This document shows positions 1 to 11,600 of a stretch of 64,000 nt of DNA, in pieces (within the stretch, counting starts at the first letter, position 1; each line of letters begins with the position of its first letter). Under the pieces are notes generated by a model. The model ran no database searches. It was not told the DNA's origin and saw nothing but the letters and a program-made list of their open reading frames with translations. The stretch covers positions 155,001 through 219,000 of the forward strand of contig JBBHKE010000953.1 of the NCBI GenBank assembly GCA_037447655.1. Reading direction: 5' to 3'. Position numbers and translations under genes: made by a program. The DNA comes from Zygnema cylindricum (taxonomy: Eukaryota > Streptophyta > Zygnematophyceae > Zygnematales > Zygnemataceae).

Positions 1-824
1 TTTTAAGCGATTTTGGTGTAAGGAATGGTTGGAGAGTCTAGTGTTAGTCTATTTGACATAAGTTTAAGTTTCCGGACAAAGGAAGTTCAGATTCCTCTTT
101 TCTTTCATCTTTACGGTTTTCTTTATGGTGGTTCTGTTAAAAGCCTATGACATTGACGGTACCTTATTTGGTGTTTTTAGGACTGAGAGGGATTTATTGG
201 CTTAGAATGGACCGAATTTTGTAAGGATTATGGCTGACAACGTGTGAATGCAAGCTGTTTTTAAATACGTTGCTGAAAGAGTCGATGCTTTGAACAAATT
301 GTTTTCACACATCAGTTGCACATATGGTAGGTCTGAACTAAATGAGAAATTCTTTTTCTGCCCCTGAAAACCTGCAAAAAAAGATCCGAGATCTCACCGG
401 ATAATAAGGCTATTGCATGTTCTTTTGGATCGATTATGACAACTCAATGTTGCCCGTGGTTCGACATTGAGTTCTGGTCTTATGTCGAAAATCATGGCTG
501 CATCTTTAATGTTCCTTCTTGTTTTCTCTTTTCTTACTTCTCTCTTTCTCTCTCGCCTTCTCCATCCCTCTCGCCCTATCCCTCTCTCTCATTCTTCTCT
601 CTCCCTCGCTCTCCTCTCTGTCTCTATTGGAGAGTCCAATATGCTTTCAAAAAGTTTCACCCTTTTGCCATTGAGGATTTGCAACAAATACCCACAAACT
701 GTATTTGTAAAGCCAAACTGCCAAACTATGCAATTTGTGTATCACTTGTGGCTGTAGTTTTTCGATAAGTGTCTTATTTCCCTTCTTTTAAAAAAAAACC
801 ATGGGGAAATGGATTTTTGAGCAG
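1..824. other. No recognisable exon; probable intron of the SDR gene
   Basis: I see no convincing coding segment here. The next feature opens in mid-protein after a spliced acceptor at 823-824, so this stretch is probably intron, or contains upstream exons too short or diverged for me to call. A pyrimidine-rich patch lies at about 536-625. The open frames crossing it are low-complexity and are not supported as genes. Confidence 0.5.
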
Positions 825-3070
825 GTATAACTCGTTGCAAGCTTATGGCCAATCAAAGCTCGCCAACATTCTCCATTCGAGAGAACTTGCGGCGAGGCTG
901 AAGGTGGGACTTCATTGTTCAAACTTCCTGTGAAGATGAAAGGTTTTTGTTAATAAGAATTTAAGTGAGCAGCCGGTCCATGCCAACTGAATCTGAAACT
1001 GAATGCCACGTCATAGTTCGTAGTTCTATGGAACTAATTTTCTTTTTTGGTTCTTCTGACGTCTCAGAGAGTTAAAAAGTTTTTCTTCAGCTTTCTTTTT
1101 TGAAGAAAATGGCTTTGTGTCGGTCTCGAGAGTATGCCAAAATGTATGTCTTTGTATTAGGAATAAATAGTGGTGTGTTAGTATGAGGTGAGTGAAGACA
1201 GTTGCTATATTTACCGATCTAGTTTGAGACTCTTGGAAAGTTCGGTCATGAATGGCTAAGAATTTGTGTCATCTTTACTTCAAATGTCACATTGCATGCA
1301 TTTTAGAGGATGTTGAAATTCTTCATTTGATGTGCAATAATGCATTATTACAAGTTTATTTTCCAATCAAACCCACTTTGAATGAAATAAATGGTTCATA
1401 ACTCCTGCGAGAATTCTACGGAACGCGATGGCTGCTTACTTTTTTTTGCCTTTGCTGATAGTTAGGCAAGGCTTTGGAATTTCTTTGTTAGTGAATCTCG
1501 TGTCACTTTGATAATTCATCAAAGTTTTCTAATTTAGTGTGTGAAGGTCATCCCACAGTACTCGATGAGGCTAGCCAGAAATACTTTGCCTGATTTTTAT
1601 TAAGGGTTTGGAGGTTTTTAAGCTTTGTTTTAACTGTTTGCTCCAAAAAATTTATGATGGAAGTGAGCACCGAGTACTTTTGAGATCTGGAGATATTTTC
1701 TTTTACTTTTTCACTTGAGGTGTGGCTCTCGGTGTTTACACGATAAATTCATGGATTGTCGAAATCAACTAAAGATGTGATTTGATGTCAGCAATAGAAA
1801 ACGTCACAAGGGTTGTGTTTTCTGCCATTGTCAATATGCCTCGTCCTAACTAACCATTTTGGGAACCATTTTTTCTACCACCATAAATTTCTTAAGTTTT
1901 GTCAGAACTGATCCATAAATAACTGAGAAGGACACTTGTCAGATGGACTTATGTATGAGTCAGCATCTTCCTGACTTCTAACGGGAAAAATGTCCGGAAA
2001 GGCGGGCTTTTTTCATGTGTACATGAAACTCTTTTTATTTTGTTTTTCTTATGAAGTGTTTAATGGATTTTATGCATTCACTGCAATTTCGGGTCTCCTC
2101 GACTGTATTCTGACTCTGTGGATAATGTCTGTTGGTGAGGGTGGTTTTCAGGCGGATGGCGTGACAAATGTCACAGTCAATGCCCTCTGTCCAGGTGGCA
2201 TCAATACCAAAATACAGCGTCACGTGGGAAGTGAGGCTGTTATGGGTAAGTCAGCCATTTTTAAAGAGAATTGATGGGTATGGCCGAAACAACAAGACAT
2301 CAATGTCATCATTATCATCACTAATATTACTATCATCAGTATCATCATCATAATCATTATTATAATTATCATCATTATCGTCATTATCAGCATTATCGTC
2401 ATTATCATCATCCCCAGCATTGCCATTATCTTGAAGTTGTATCCAACCATGATGAAGTTTTAGTGGTATCCAGGAGTTTCCATTGAAAAAATGCATCCAT
2501 TCAAAGGCAGGAGGCATTTGAAAAGCTGTAAAGATTGATTGGGAAAAGAGGGCGTCCTTTCCTTACTCTTACTGCAACAGGCGTTCTTCACTTCCCGTTT
2601 AAACCGTTGTTCAAGTCGATTCCTCAGGTCAGTGCCATTTGACCCATTCGATTTCTTTACCTTTGAGTATTTGAGTAAAACCTGTGAAAGAGGTATAACT
2701 TAGTCTTTTTTGACTGACACTGATATTCATATTCAGTCTTTCAAGTCAAACAAATCTTGGAGTTGTCCAAAATGTTTCCTTATTAGCTAAACTTGTTGAT
2801 TGCATTATTGCCCGAATAGCGGTGTGCACACAATGTCTATGACTGCCGTAAATTGTTGGTTTCCATTTGTTAACTCCACACTTCTCTATCGTTCCTCAGG
2901 GAGCTGCGACGTCCTGTTATGTTGCCACGAGTCCCGGTTTGGAGGGTGTTTCTGGGGAATACTTTTATGACTGTAATATGGGAAAAGTAAAGACTCCACA
3001 AGCAAGGGATGGGGAACTCGCAAAGTCGTTGTGGGAGTTTTCTGAGAAGGCTGTGTCTCATGCTTCATAA
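825..3070 (+). CDS. Short-chain dehydrogenase/reductase, 3' part (partial gene)
   Basis: This is the C-terminal half of an SDR-family NAD(P)-dependent oxidoreductase of the retinol-dehydrogenase/TIC32-like group. Four exons join in phase: 825-903, 2152-2245, 2581-2627 and 2900-3070 (stop TAA 3068-3070). The first carries the catalytic YxxxK signature as [20 protein letters not shown], which follows directly on the Rossmann fold in this family. The second gives [16 protein letters not shown], the conserved segment after the active site (normally N-x-L-x-PG). The third supplies FKSIPQ, and the last GAATSCYVA followed by a tail with GEYFYDCN and [12 protein letters not shown], typical of the plant subgroup. 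Exon phases (0, 1, 0) agree at every junction. The N-terminal TGxxxGIG cofactor motif is missing because the gene begins left of the window or in exons I could not find. The substrate cannot be predicted. Confidence 0.82.
2304..2425. repeat. Imperfect ATC/ATT trinucleotide repeat
   Basis: A run of ATC, ATT and related triplets occupies much of the short SDR intron between 2246 and 2580. It leaves open frames on both strands (poly-Asp or poly-Ile/Met) that are repeat artefacts. Confidence 0.8.
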
Positions 3071-4664
3071 ATTGGTGTGACAAATTTGGTACATAGTAAT
3101 TAGGTACACAAGGGAAAAGGAAACTAGTGATTTGTATATTATATATGTATATGTATGTACATGCTGTAATTACTTTGATTACATTTTCTTAAAATCTCTC
3201 TAACCTGCAGCAAGAATTGGTTGGACCTCAACAATTATTGTTTCTACTTTTAAACTGAATGGTACACTTGTCATCGTTATAGTTTGGGCAGTTAAAAAGC
3301 GTCTAAATTTTTTGTTCAATCGCTGGTTTTTTTTTTTTTTTGAAGGCAAGCAATAGAAAGGGAACAATTTTACCATTTGTTTGTGACGTCACGATTGAAA
3401 TTCGGCAAACGTGTATTGAAAACAAATACTTATGACTGCCCAATCATGCCTTGTGTCTTGGTCCGTGAACTCTGTCCAATAGTCTCCTTTAGAGGCGCCA
3501 TGGTTTCTTCCTCCCATTGCTTTGAATGAGTTGACCAGTTCACCTGCACCACATTTAGTGTGTTTGTACTTTATTCCCTCAACTCTGGTCTCCTGGTCCT
3601 CGACCAGTAATACTCCTGTTCTTGGCCTCATTATCCCTCGGTCTCGAACGATGATCTTCATTTCCAAGTGTCTTCTTTCAGAGACTGTGGTCTCTCCCTC
3701 CTATTGCCTCGGACAAGATACTGGTATTTTTTTTTTTCCCTTTGTTTTAGGCAAGCTATGCAGGTTATGGACTCGATATCCAATTAGGTCAACGCCTTTT
3801 GATTTAAGCTTTTTACGGCTCTTCCTCTTCCTTTAGACAGTTCTCGTGACCTCTTTTTTCTCTCTTGTGTGGGCTGTGATTCTGTTACACATTTTCTTTC
3901 CACCCACCGTTCTGCGCCACATCACCAACTCGGAAGATGACCTCCCTTTCCAACGACATATTTTTGGCCTTTTGCTGCTTCGGATAAATGTGCATTTTTT
4001 TCTCTCGTGGTCCATAATCAGCCACATAGGAGAAGGAACCAATTTCAAAAAAGCCACAACTCAACCCGAGCTTCTCAACATGCTTTCTTAATGTATTTCA
4101 CGTTTCGTCTTTTACGTGAAAAGGGTCTTGTTCTAGAGCCCGGCTGATTGCCACGCCTATTCTTTTCACCTTTTCCTGTTACGTCCCACCAATTCATAAC
4201 AACTCTCAAGCCCATAAACAACTCCGGCCCAGGCTTCCTTCATCTACCCGCCCTTAGCGTTTTTTTTTTTTTTTTCTTTGACCCACTTAGCTCTCTAGTC
4301 AAATTCATTCAAGCGACCGTCGTTTTTTCTCGAATTCGACCAATTGCTCCGTTGTTTCCAGGAGGCAAACTGATTCGTATACGTGACACTAATAAGATTT
4401 CTAAGATTTTGTTTTTTTTTTAAGAAATCTCGATGGTAGGAGGATTCTCAACGTCACTTTGACTGTCACTGTGACGCTTGAGACGCAACACTATTTTGTG
4501 AATAGTATAACTTGCCATTCTCCTCCAATAGCCCGTTTTGCAGTAATGGATAATCATTCAATGGGCTCCACCGAGCATGAGTAGTTAAGGGAGAGGAGTG
4601 ATTGAGCACCATACAGTTGTTACAACTGTCACCCCCTCCTCGTTCCCTCCCCTCGCTCCTCCTG
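3071..4664. other. Intergenic, no gene seen
   Basis: This is the 3' flank of the SDR gene. It contains T-rich runs at about 3328-3343, 3728-3740, 4260-4276 and 4410-4421. The open frames are short, lack family resemblance and overlap one another on both strands. I see no exon here that I can support. Confidence 0.5.
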
Positions 4665-5519
4665 CTTCCCTCTCTCTCTCCCTCCCTCCCTCCCTCCCTC
4701 CCTCCCTCCCTCCCTCCCTCCCTCCCTCCCTCCCTCCCTCTCCCTCCCCCTCTCCCTCTCCCTCTCCCTCTCCCTCTCCCTCTCCCTCTCCCTCTCCCTC
4801 TCCCTCTCCCTCTCCCTCTCCCTCTCCCTCTCCCTCTCCCTCTCCCTCTCCCTCTCCCTCTCCCTCTCCCTCTCCTCCCTCTCCCTCTCCCTCTCCCTCT
4901 CCCTCTCCCTCTCCCTCTCCCTCTCCCTCTCCCTCTCCCTCTCCCTCTCCCTCTCCCTCTCCCTCTCCCTCTCCCTTTCCCTCTCCCTCTCCCTCTCCCT
5001 CTCCCTCTCCCTCTCCCTCTCCCTCTCCCTCTCCCTCTCCCTCTCCCTCTCCCTCTCCCTCTCCCTCTCCCTCTCCCTCTCCCTCTCCCTCTCCCTCTCC
5101 CTCTCCCTCTCCCTCTCCCTCTCCCTCTCCCTCTCCCTCTCCCTCTCCCTCTCCCTCTCCCTCTCCCTCTCCCTCTCCCTCTCCCTCTCCCTCTCCCTCT
5201 CCCTCTCCCTCTCCCTCTCCCTCTCCCTCTCCCTCTCCCTCTCCCTCTCCCTCTCCCTCTCCCTCTCCCTCTCCCTCTCCCTCTCCCTCTCCCTCTCCCT
5301 CTCCCTCTCCCTCTCCCTCTCCCTCTCCCTCTCCCTCTCCCTCTCCCTCTCCCTCTCCCTCTCCCTCTCCCTCTCCCTCTCCCTCTCCCTCTCCCTCTCC
5401 CTCTCCCTCTCCCTCTCCCTCTCCCTCTCCCTCTCCCTCTCCCTCTCCCTCTCCTTCTCCCTCCCCCTCCCCCTCCCCCTCCCCCTCTCCCTCTCTCCCT
5501 CTCTCCCTCTCTCCCTCTC
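4665..5519. repeat. Giant polypyrimidine tract with CCCTCT hexanucleotide core
   Basis: From 4665 to 5519 the + strand contains only C and T (855 nt). It opens with a CCCT tetranucleotide block (about 4675-4740), then a nearly perfect CCCTCT array (about 4748-5455, roughly 117 units), then CCCCCT units and CCCTCTCT units. The only breaks I see in the core are a lost 3-nt step near 4873 and a C-to-T change near 4976. The complementary strand has GGG every six bases, a layout able to form G-quadruplexes with 3-nt loops. The homopurine-homopyrimidine strands could also form triplex (H-) DNA. All reading frames stay open across it (Ser-Pro, Leu-Pro, Arg-Gly, Arg-Glu repeats), a consequence of the hexamer and not evidence of a gene. 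Confidence 0.95.
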
Positions 5520-5916
5520 AAGGGATTTGTAGTTTGAGGGTCCATTTTGTCCACTTTGAGATTTTTTTTTTTTTTCTGGATCTCCCTCTCCTCCTTCTCT
5601 CCTCTCTCCCTCCTTGTCCCTCTCTCTATCACTCTCCATCTACCTCTCTCTCTCTAAAAATGTTTATTGAGGTTTTTGCAGGCAAAGGTGTGAAATCTGC
5701 TAGAGACGAGGATGAAGGAGAGAAAAGACAAAATAATAATGTGGAAGGCGAGGACGAAGAAGATGCTGTGGGCCAGGTTCTCCGATTTGAGGACTATTGG
5801 GAGGAAACTGGAACCCAGACTTCTTTTTCCCCTCCTCCCGCTCAATTGGGAGAGATAAATGGAAGTCTTACCACAGAGACCGAGAGGTGTCAAAACGGGG
5901 GCATTTTAAAAGCAGC

Positions 5917-6008
5917 CTCCCCCTCCCCCTCCCTCTCCCCTCTCCCTCCCCCTCCCCCTCCCCCTCCCCCCCCCCCTCCCTCTCCCTCCCTCCCTCTCCC
6001 TCTCCCTT
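5917..6008. repeat. Second pyrimidine tract (CCCCCT/CCCTCT)
   Basis: A shorter C/T-only stretch, 400 bp after the main tract, is built from the same CCCCCT and CCCTCT units. The 5,660-5,916 segment between them is open in one frame and acidic ([18 protein letters not shown] is part of it). It follows a possible acceptor, but I recognise no family and do not call it a gene. Confidence 0.75.
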
Positions 6009-6586
6009 TGGTCAGCCACAATACCCTTCTTCTCCTTGCCCCCTTCCTCCTCATCTGTTAGGATGTGAGGGCGGAATTTTCAAGAATTAGAACGTGTTAC
6101 GTGTACTTTATTAGTTGTAGCCACTTACATGGGCAGGTTACAGATTAGACAGCTCAGTCTTATTGGATCGGCTAGAGGGTGGTAAGTTGGCAGCATTTGA
6201 TTAGGTTGTTTCTGTTTGTTTGTGTATAATTTTGTTTGGCTTGTTTAGGTCATGTCACATGTTTTTTTTTTAGAATTTCTACCAGAAAGAATTGTCGTCG
6301 ATTGGCTGAGAAACTTTTCAGGGACAGTTAGTCACAGTACTCACATGTATGATTGATTTTGGAAAACTTTTTGAAATAGTAGCAAGATAAATTTACTCCT
6401 GTGCATTGGTGTTTGAGTTGGGTCTTGAATTTCCACTTCATCTGTTTGCATCTTCATTTCGCTCTGTCTACGTGACATTTGTTCTTTGAATAGATCGTCA
6501 GTGTTTCGCGACTCCCTCAGCATTCTCCACCGAGCCTGGGGGACTTAAGAGGTCGATTTTAGTAGATCTTTAGATATGGTGATTTT

Positions 6587-7085
6587 CGTAAATTACTCTA
6601 ATTCGGTCGCTCGAAATTTCGACTCTATCACATCAAATAGAGTAAACGATTCTAATTTTTTCATTATTCTATTTAAGGTAAAGTTTAATTAGCGTTTTTA
6701 ATTCTATTATAGGTTCGTTTTAAACAGTGTGGAGTACGGACGGTGTCAGACCGTTGCAAAATTGTACTTTATTAACAAAAGAGCACAAATAATGATTTAA
6801 TACAGGCCGTTAGCATGTAGCTCGCTTTAACAAACAGCAAGGTAAACGCATAGTAACGATAAACTGTACGTTTTGCCAAATTCTGTACGAATACCTTATT
6901 TACAGTAAAGGATATTAGCGTGCCAAATTAGAGTACTTAAATAATTTAGAGTACTTAAATAAATTAGAGTAAATTTCATAGTTGAAAAAGCTATCACATA
7001 AATTAGAGTTAATTACTCTAATTTTTTTTTTTGAGTTTATGTACTCTAATTTTTTCATTACTCTAATTACGATTCGCGGTGTAGT
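6587..7085. repeat. AT-rich repeat with ATTAGAGTA motifs (MITE-like debris)
   Basis: The motif AATTAGAGTA or its complement recurs about ten times. It includes a tandem pair at about 6930-6965 and a hairpin at about 7002-7023 (AATTAGAGT, spacer, ACTCTAATT). The segment ends in TACGATTCGCGGTGTAG, closely matched by GTGATTCACGGTGTAG at about 37437-37452, where ATTAGAGTA also recurs. This looks like a decayed dispersed element. Its ends and target duplication could not be fixed. Confidence 0.45.
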
Positions 7086-7635
7086 GTTGGTTTGGATACA
7101 TTTTTATAATGTTGTTGCTTTTGAGATCGTTGCTTCTATCAATGGCCTTGGTTGGCGTGGCATTTATCCTTGTGTTAGTTTCTTCCGCACTGTTTTTTCA
7201 TTTAGGTTACTTATCTCCGTGTTCAGTTTTTCAGTATCATCTTTGACTTTCACTCTTTTGGTTCCCATGCCAAAGCACATTAAAGTGAACCACATAGTAG
7301 AGATACACGGAGGAAACCCATTTCAGGGAGGCTGGAAATCTCAGAGGATGATGCGAACAAATGGGTGAGAAAGGAAGCAATGGGCTTTCACAATTTCACT
7401 GTCATCATTCTAACGGGCAATTAGAGGTGATATCAATCTTAGTCACAGATAACGTCTTGTCGGACTTTGTGGCGCTCTGATAGTTGTTTGCCACAGTCAC
7501 TAAAAGAACGCAGCGATAAGTAATCACATCATGTCACAACCTGTCATATGTGTCACATTCCAAGAACTGCTGTCACATTACATTGCATAAGGTTGCACCT
7601 TAAAATGTCACACTTGGTAGACAATCAGGAGCAGG
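7086..7635. other. Intergenic, no gene seen
   Basis: There is no supported gene. Several TGTCACA-type words cluster at 7525-7610. The 128-residue open frame ending at 7368 has no recognisable features. Confidence 0.4.
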
Positions 7636-7639
7636 TAGT

Positions 7640-7812
7640 TAAAATAAGTTAAAAAATTAAAAAGGGGGGCGACTTCATTAAAAAGCGCGATGGTAAGCCA
7701 TCTGAGACCATGGGAACAAAAGGAAGTAGCATTGCTAAAACTGAAAAACCTCATGACGGGGGAATAAACAAAAAGGAAAATCAAGGCATAATCAACGAAA
7801 AGACGAAAAGTT
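7640..7812 (-). mobile_element. Truncated 3' end of the reverse-transcriptase element found at 35.5 kb
   Basis: This stretch aligns by eye with about 35500-35660. Shared words in order are TTAAAAAGC-CGATGGTAA, CCATCT-AG, GC-TGGC/TGC-AAAACTGAAAAAC, and GGGAA/GGAAAATCAA with matching A-rich text after them. At 35.5 kb this sequence lies directly 3' (on the - strand) of the reverse-transcriptase C-terminal coding remains, so here it represents only the 3' untranslated end. That is the usual outcome of 5'-truncated target-primed insertion. No coding sequence is left. Confidence 0.55.
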
Positions 7813-8667
7813 GTAATTTGTCTTATTTTGTAGCAATCTCTAACATTCTCTCACATTTATCCATTTATCATGCCTTCATTAGGGACTAGCCTGATCAGTG
7901 ACCGTCACTGGTGTGACATCCCTAAGTTACATCTGCGTTTAGATAAGGATATGTTTTAGTGAATTTTACTTCTCTATGGATGTTACTTATTTCAGCTCAA
8001 CATTCTCAGCCTTTCATTATTTGACTTTGCAATGACCTTTCTCTTGTTCTCCTTATAATCCACTCTTGTCCATCCACTCGCCACACTCTTGTTACAAATT
8101 ACAATATCTTCCACATTATGTCGAAGTATTGCCCTAAGATTCGTCTGCATGTTATTTTAGACACTATTGTAAAATAAGAAAGACCATGTCATCCAGATAT
8201 CATCCAGATTCTAACCTTAAATCTCTGAGATTTAAGTAAAACCACAAATCTATAATTGAACATAGTGACACACCGCAGAGACGACAAACATGACAAAACC
8301 ATTTCACAAGCAAAGGCACATTAGCTCATTTAACAGGCAGTGCCTAAAGCACTTACAATATAATATATGCTTACATAATTAACAAGCTTCCACGCTAGCA
8401 CTAGGATTTTACAATATCTCCAAACCACATGAATCAGCTTCCACATTCCACATCACAAAGCCACACTGAATACAACCATCTCACCCAAGAAACCACAAGG
8501 AACTTTTTATTTAAAATGATCAATCCGGATGATATTTTGTTATAACAAAAGAACCAAGGGATTGCTCGACAATGGTGATCATAACTATCTTTCAGCGAAC
8601 GACAACCTCCACTGTACTGGAGAAACATCCCAATTGCTAATATTGAAACAAGTAGAACAACCACATA
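7813..8667. other. Intergenic, 3' flank of 6PGDH
   Basis: I see nothing coding. The part nearest 8667 is expected to include the 3' untranslated region of the minus-strand 6PGDH gene. Confidence 0.4.
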
Positions 8668-11600
8668 TTAATTTACATTCGCTTTCTTGGCAATCTTAAA
8701 CCATTCAGTGTGATAAGCTCCCTCCCGATCAGTGCGCTCATATGTGTGTGCTCCAAAATAGTCGCGTTGTGCCTGATATCATGCAAACGTCATCTTGTTG
8801 TCAGAAACAAAACATTACTAGAAATAGGTCTTACACAAGGTAAGGCAACAGAACGTCGTTTCAGTAATTATGCCTATCTATATGCCTCTCCTTTCTAGTC
8901 TTAAAAACTTTCTGCAAATTCACCAAATTTATCTTGAACACCCTGGCCACTAAACTGACATAATAACCAACCAGGAATGCCCACCCTATATCACAACATC
9001 GAGGTAGTAAGACCTTCACACAGGTAAGATGGCAAAATATATATAGACACATTTCTGATTATCATGAATATTATGGAAGATAAAGGGAAAGAATCCAAAA
9101 CCCACTGAATTAATTCCATATAGCAAAGAGCTCCAAATTCCATCAAAGTAATACAAGGTGAATCAGTGGTTCACCTTGGGACCAATTCAACATATTGCGA
9201 AAACATTCAACATAATCAATTGTTGAGTCATGTTTTCCAGCCAAAACATTTGGATCATCTCTCTCTCTCTCTTCTTCGTCATATCTACAATCTCAATCTT
9301 CATTATCATATTCACAGAGACATAGACCCAGAAAGGTTATCCAGAGATTGAATTATATCTCACCTGTACTAGGTTAGCTGGTAGTCGGCCCCTCCTGTAT
9401 GTGTCAAAATACGCCAGACTGCAAAAATCACATCCGCTAAATTATGAGTAAACCCAAATGGTTATCGTAGCTGGCTGGAGCATTGAATTTTGAAAAGAAA
9501 AACCATCTGAACTGCTATTTTGAGCAGTGTCTGACACATTGGTATGTAACCTTGACATTCACAGGCCGACAAACATAAGCCATTCAAAAAAGGTGCATGA
9601 AAGAGCTAATCTGGTAAGTGCAATGAGAGTTCATTGGATTGAATGATTGTAGATATTGAAGACGCGAGATAAAGAACACATGATCTTCATGATGACCAGA
9701 GACCAGAAGATATCTCACAATACCCAATGCCACATCACTATCCCTCAAGACTACCAGTGAAAAACCAATTCCACAAAAAACTAAATCTCTCTTAGCAAGG
9801 GCTCTGTTTTGGAACATTTTTCCCTGTCTATTTAAGCTAAAAATGTATCTGTAATGCAAATATAAACTGCATTTCAAGATAGCTACTACATTTTCGAGGA
9901 ATCAACTAGCATCAGAAATTGTGTCTATAGGATGTCCCACTGAAAGAATGAAAGTAAACAAGTAGTTGCTGGATGAGTGTTTCCAAAGTAAAACAAAATA
10001 CGATGTCCAAATTCACCACTGAAGCATGTTTCCAAGAAAGGCAATCACCCCACCAAGAGTCCAAACCAAAAACACACCTGGCACTCAATCCAGGGGTGCT
10101 GACACCAGCTGCAATAGCCAATGACACTACTCGCCTCCAGGCCCCTTGCCTCTCCACCATTTCCTTCGCAAAGTCAGGGTCAACAAGCAGGCTGGCAAGA
10201 CCCGCATCACGGTCATAAGCCTGCCAAGAACAGCACACAGCACAGTCAGAAGATGAATGACCAGTCCATTTAAAAGAAAATCGCGCTGACATGATATTTT
10301 AATGTCTACATCATTGACTCAATTATTCCGATATGAAAGCTTTAACAGGGGCATAGATAATCAAACCGACCTCAAAATAATGCAACAAAATCATCAAGCT
10401 TCCTTTTCAAAGACAAGGCAAATACATATACCTTCTTAATTCGGTCAAGAAAGACAGCTCGAATAATACATCCACCCTTCCAAATACGAGCAAGCTCTCC
10501 CAGATTCAAATCCCATCCTTGCTGCAGGCTCTTGGCTCTGATAATGTTCATACCCTGGGCATAGCTGCAGATTTTGGCAGCGTAAAGGGCCTGCACGTGG
10601 GGCATTTTCCTTCAGGTTACCAAACCCAGATCTGACAGACAAACACTTGCTGGCTGCTAGAACAGGGAAAAGGGGGTAAAGTTGAGCTTTTTGCTACTTC
10701 TATTCAGCAACTTCTCATTCCACACTCAGCATCATCAATTCATAATATAAACATGTACATCAGCCAACACTATCAACAACTAGGTTAGCCATGATGTGAA
10801 CGACGTACCTTACGAACATCATCCACTAAAGTCTTCTTATCAACATTCGGTGACTCCTGTACATCTTGAACGCCTGCACCTCGGTACACTTCAGCTGCCG
10901 CCACTCGCTCATCCTTCAGCCCACTGAGGAATCGTGAATCCAAGGAGGCTGCAATGGTGGGTGCAGCAACAGACAGCTCTGCTGCCTGTTGAACAGTCCA
11001 CTTCCCTGTTCCCTTCATGCCGGTCTTGTCAAGAACTTTGTCTACAAGCTCCCCTTCGGCAAGGTCATCTTTGACTTTGAAAATGTCCGCAGTAATTTCA
11101 ATCAAAAAGCTTTCGAGTTCCCCTCTATTCCATTCATCGAAGGCCTGAGCTAACTCCGCATTTGTCAAGCCACCAACACTTTTTAAAACGTCATACCTGG
11201 GCAAAAACATGCAGGATAAAAAAAATCAGAGGGGAAGAAAAGTAACCAGATTCATGAAGGAAAGCAACTTGAAAAAGCCTGTGTGATAACCATCCAGAGC
11301 TGAGCAAGAAAACGACTCCAGATTCATCCTATCCACTTCTTTTATTCACTTTTGTAGATGCAGCAGCCACGTTAACTTGGAACTTACGCTTCAGCAATTA
11401 GCTGCATGTCCCCGTACTCGATGCCATTGTGTACCATCTTAACAAAGTTTCCGGCTCCTCCTTTCCCAACGTATGTGACACATGGTCCATCATCAACTTG
11501 AGCTGCAACTTTCTGGACAACTTCCTCAATATACTGGTAAGCTTCAAGTGTCCCTCCGGGCATAAGTGAAGGTCCATTCCGTGCACCTTCCTCTCCTCCA

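Noticed and set aside
5660-5916. Acidic open segment between the two pyrimidine tracts
   Set aside because: It has a possible acceptor but no partner exons, no known family, and its frame continues into the repeats on both sides.
4466-6061. Long open frames on both strands encoding Ser-Pro, Leu-Pro, Arg-Gly or Arg-Glu repeats
   Set aside because: A 6-bp repeat without stop codons keeps every frame open. Although Ser-Pro cell-wall proteins exist in green algae, there is no signal peptide, no flanking unique domain and no frame preference.
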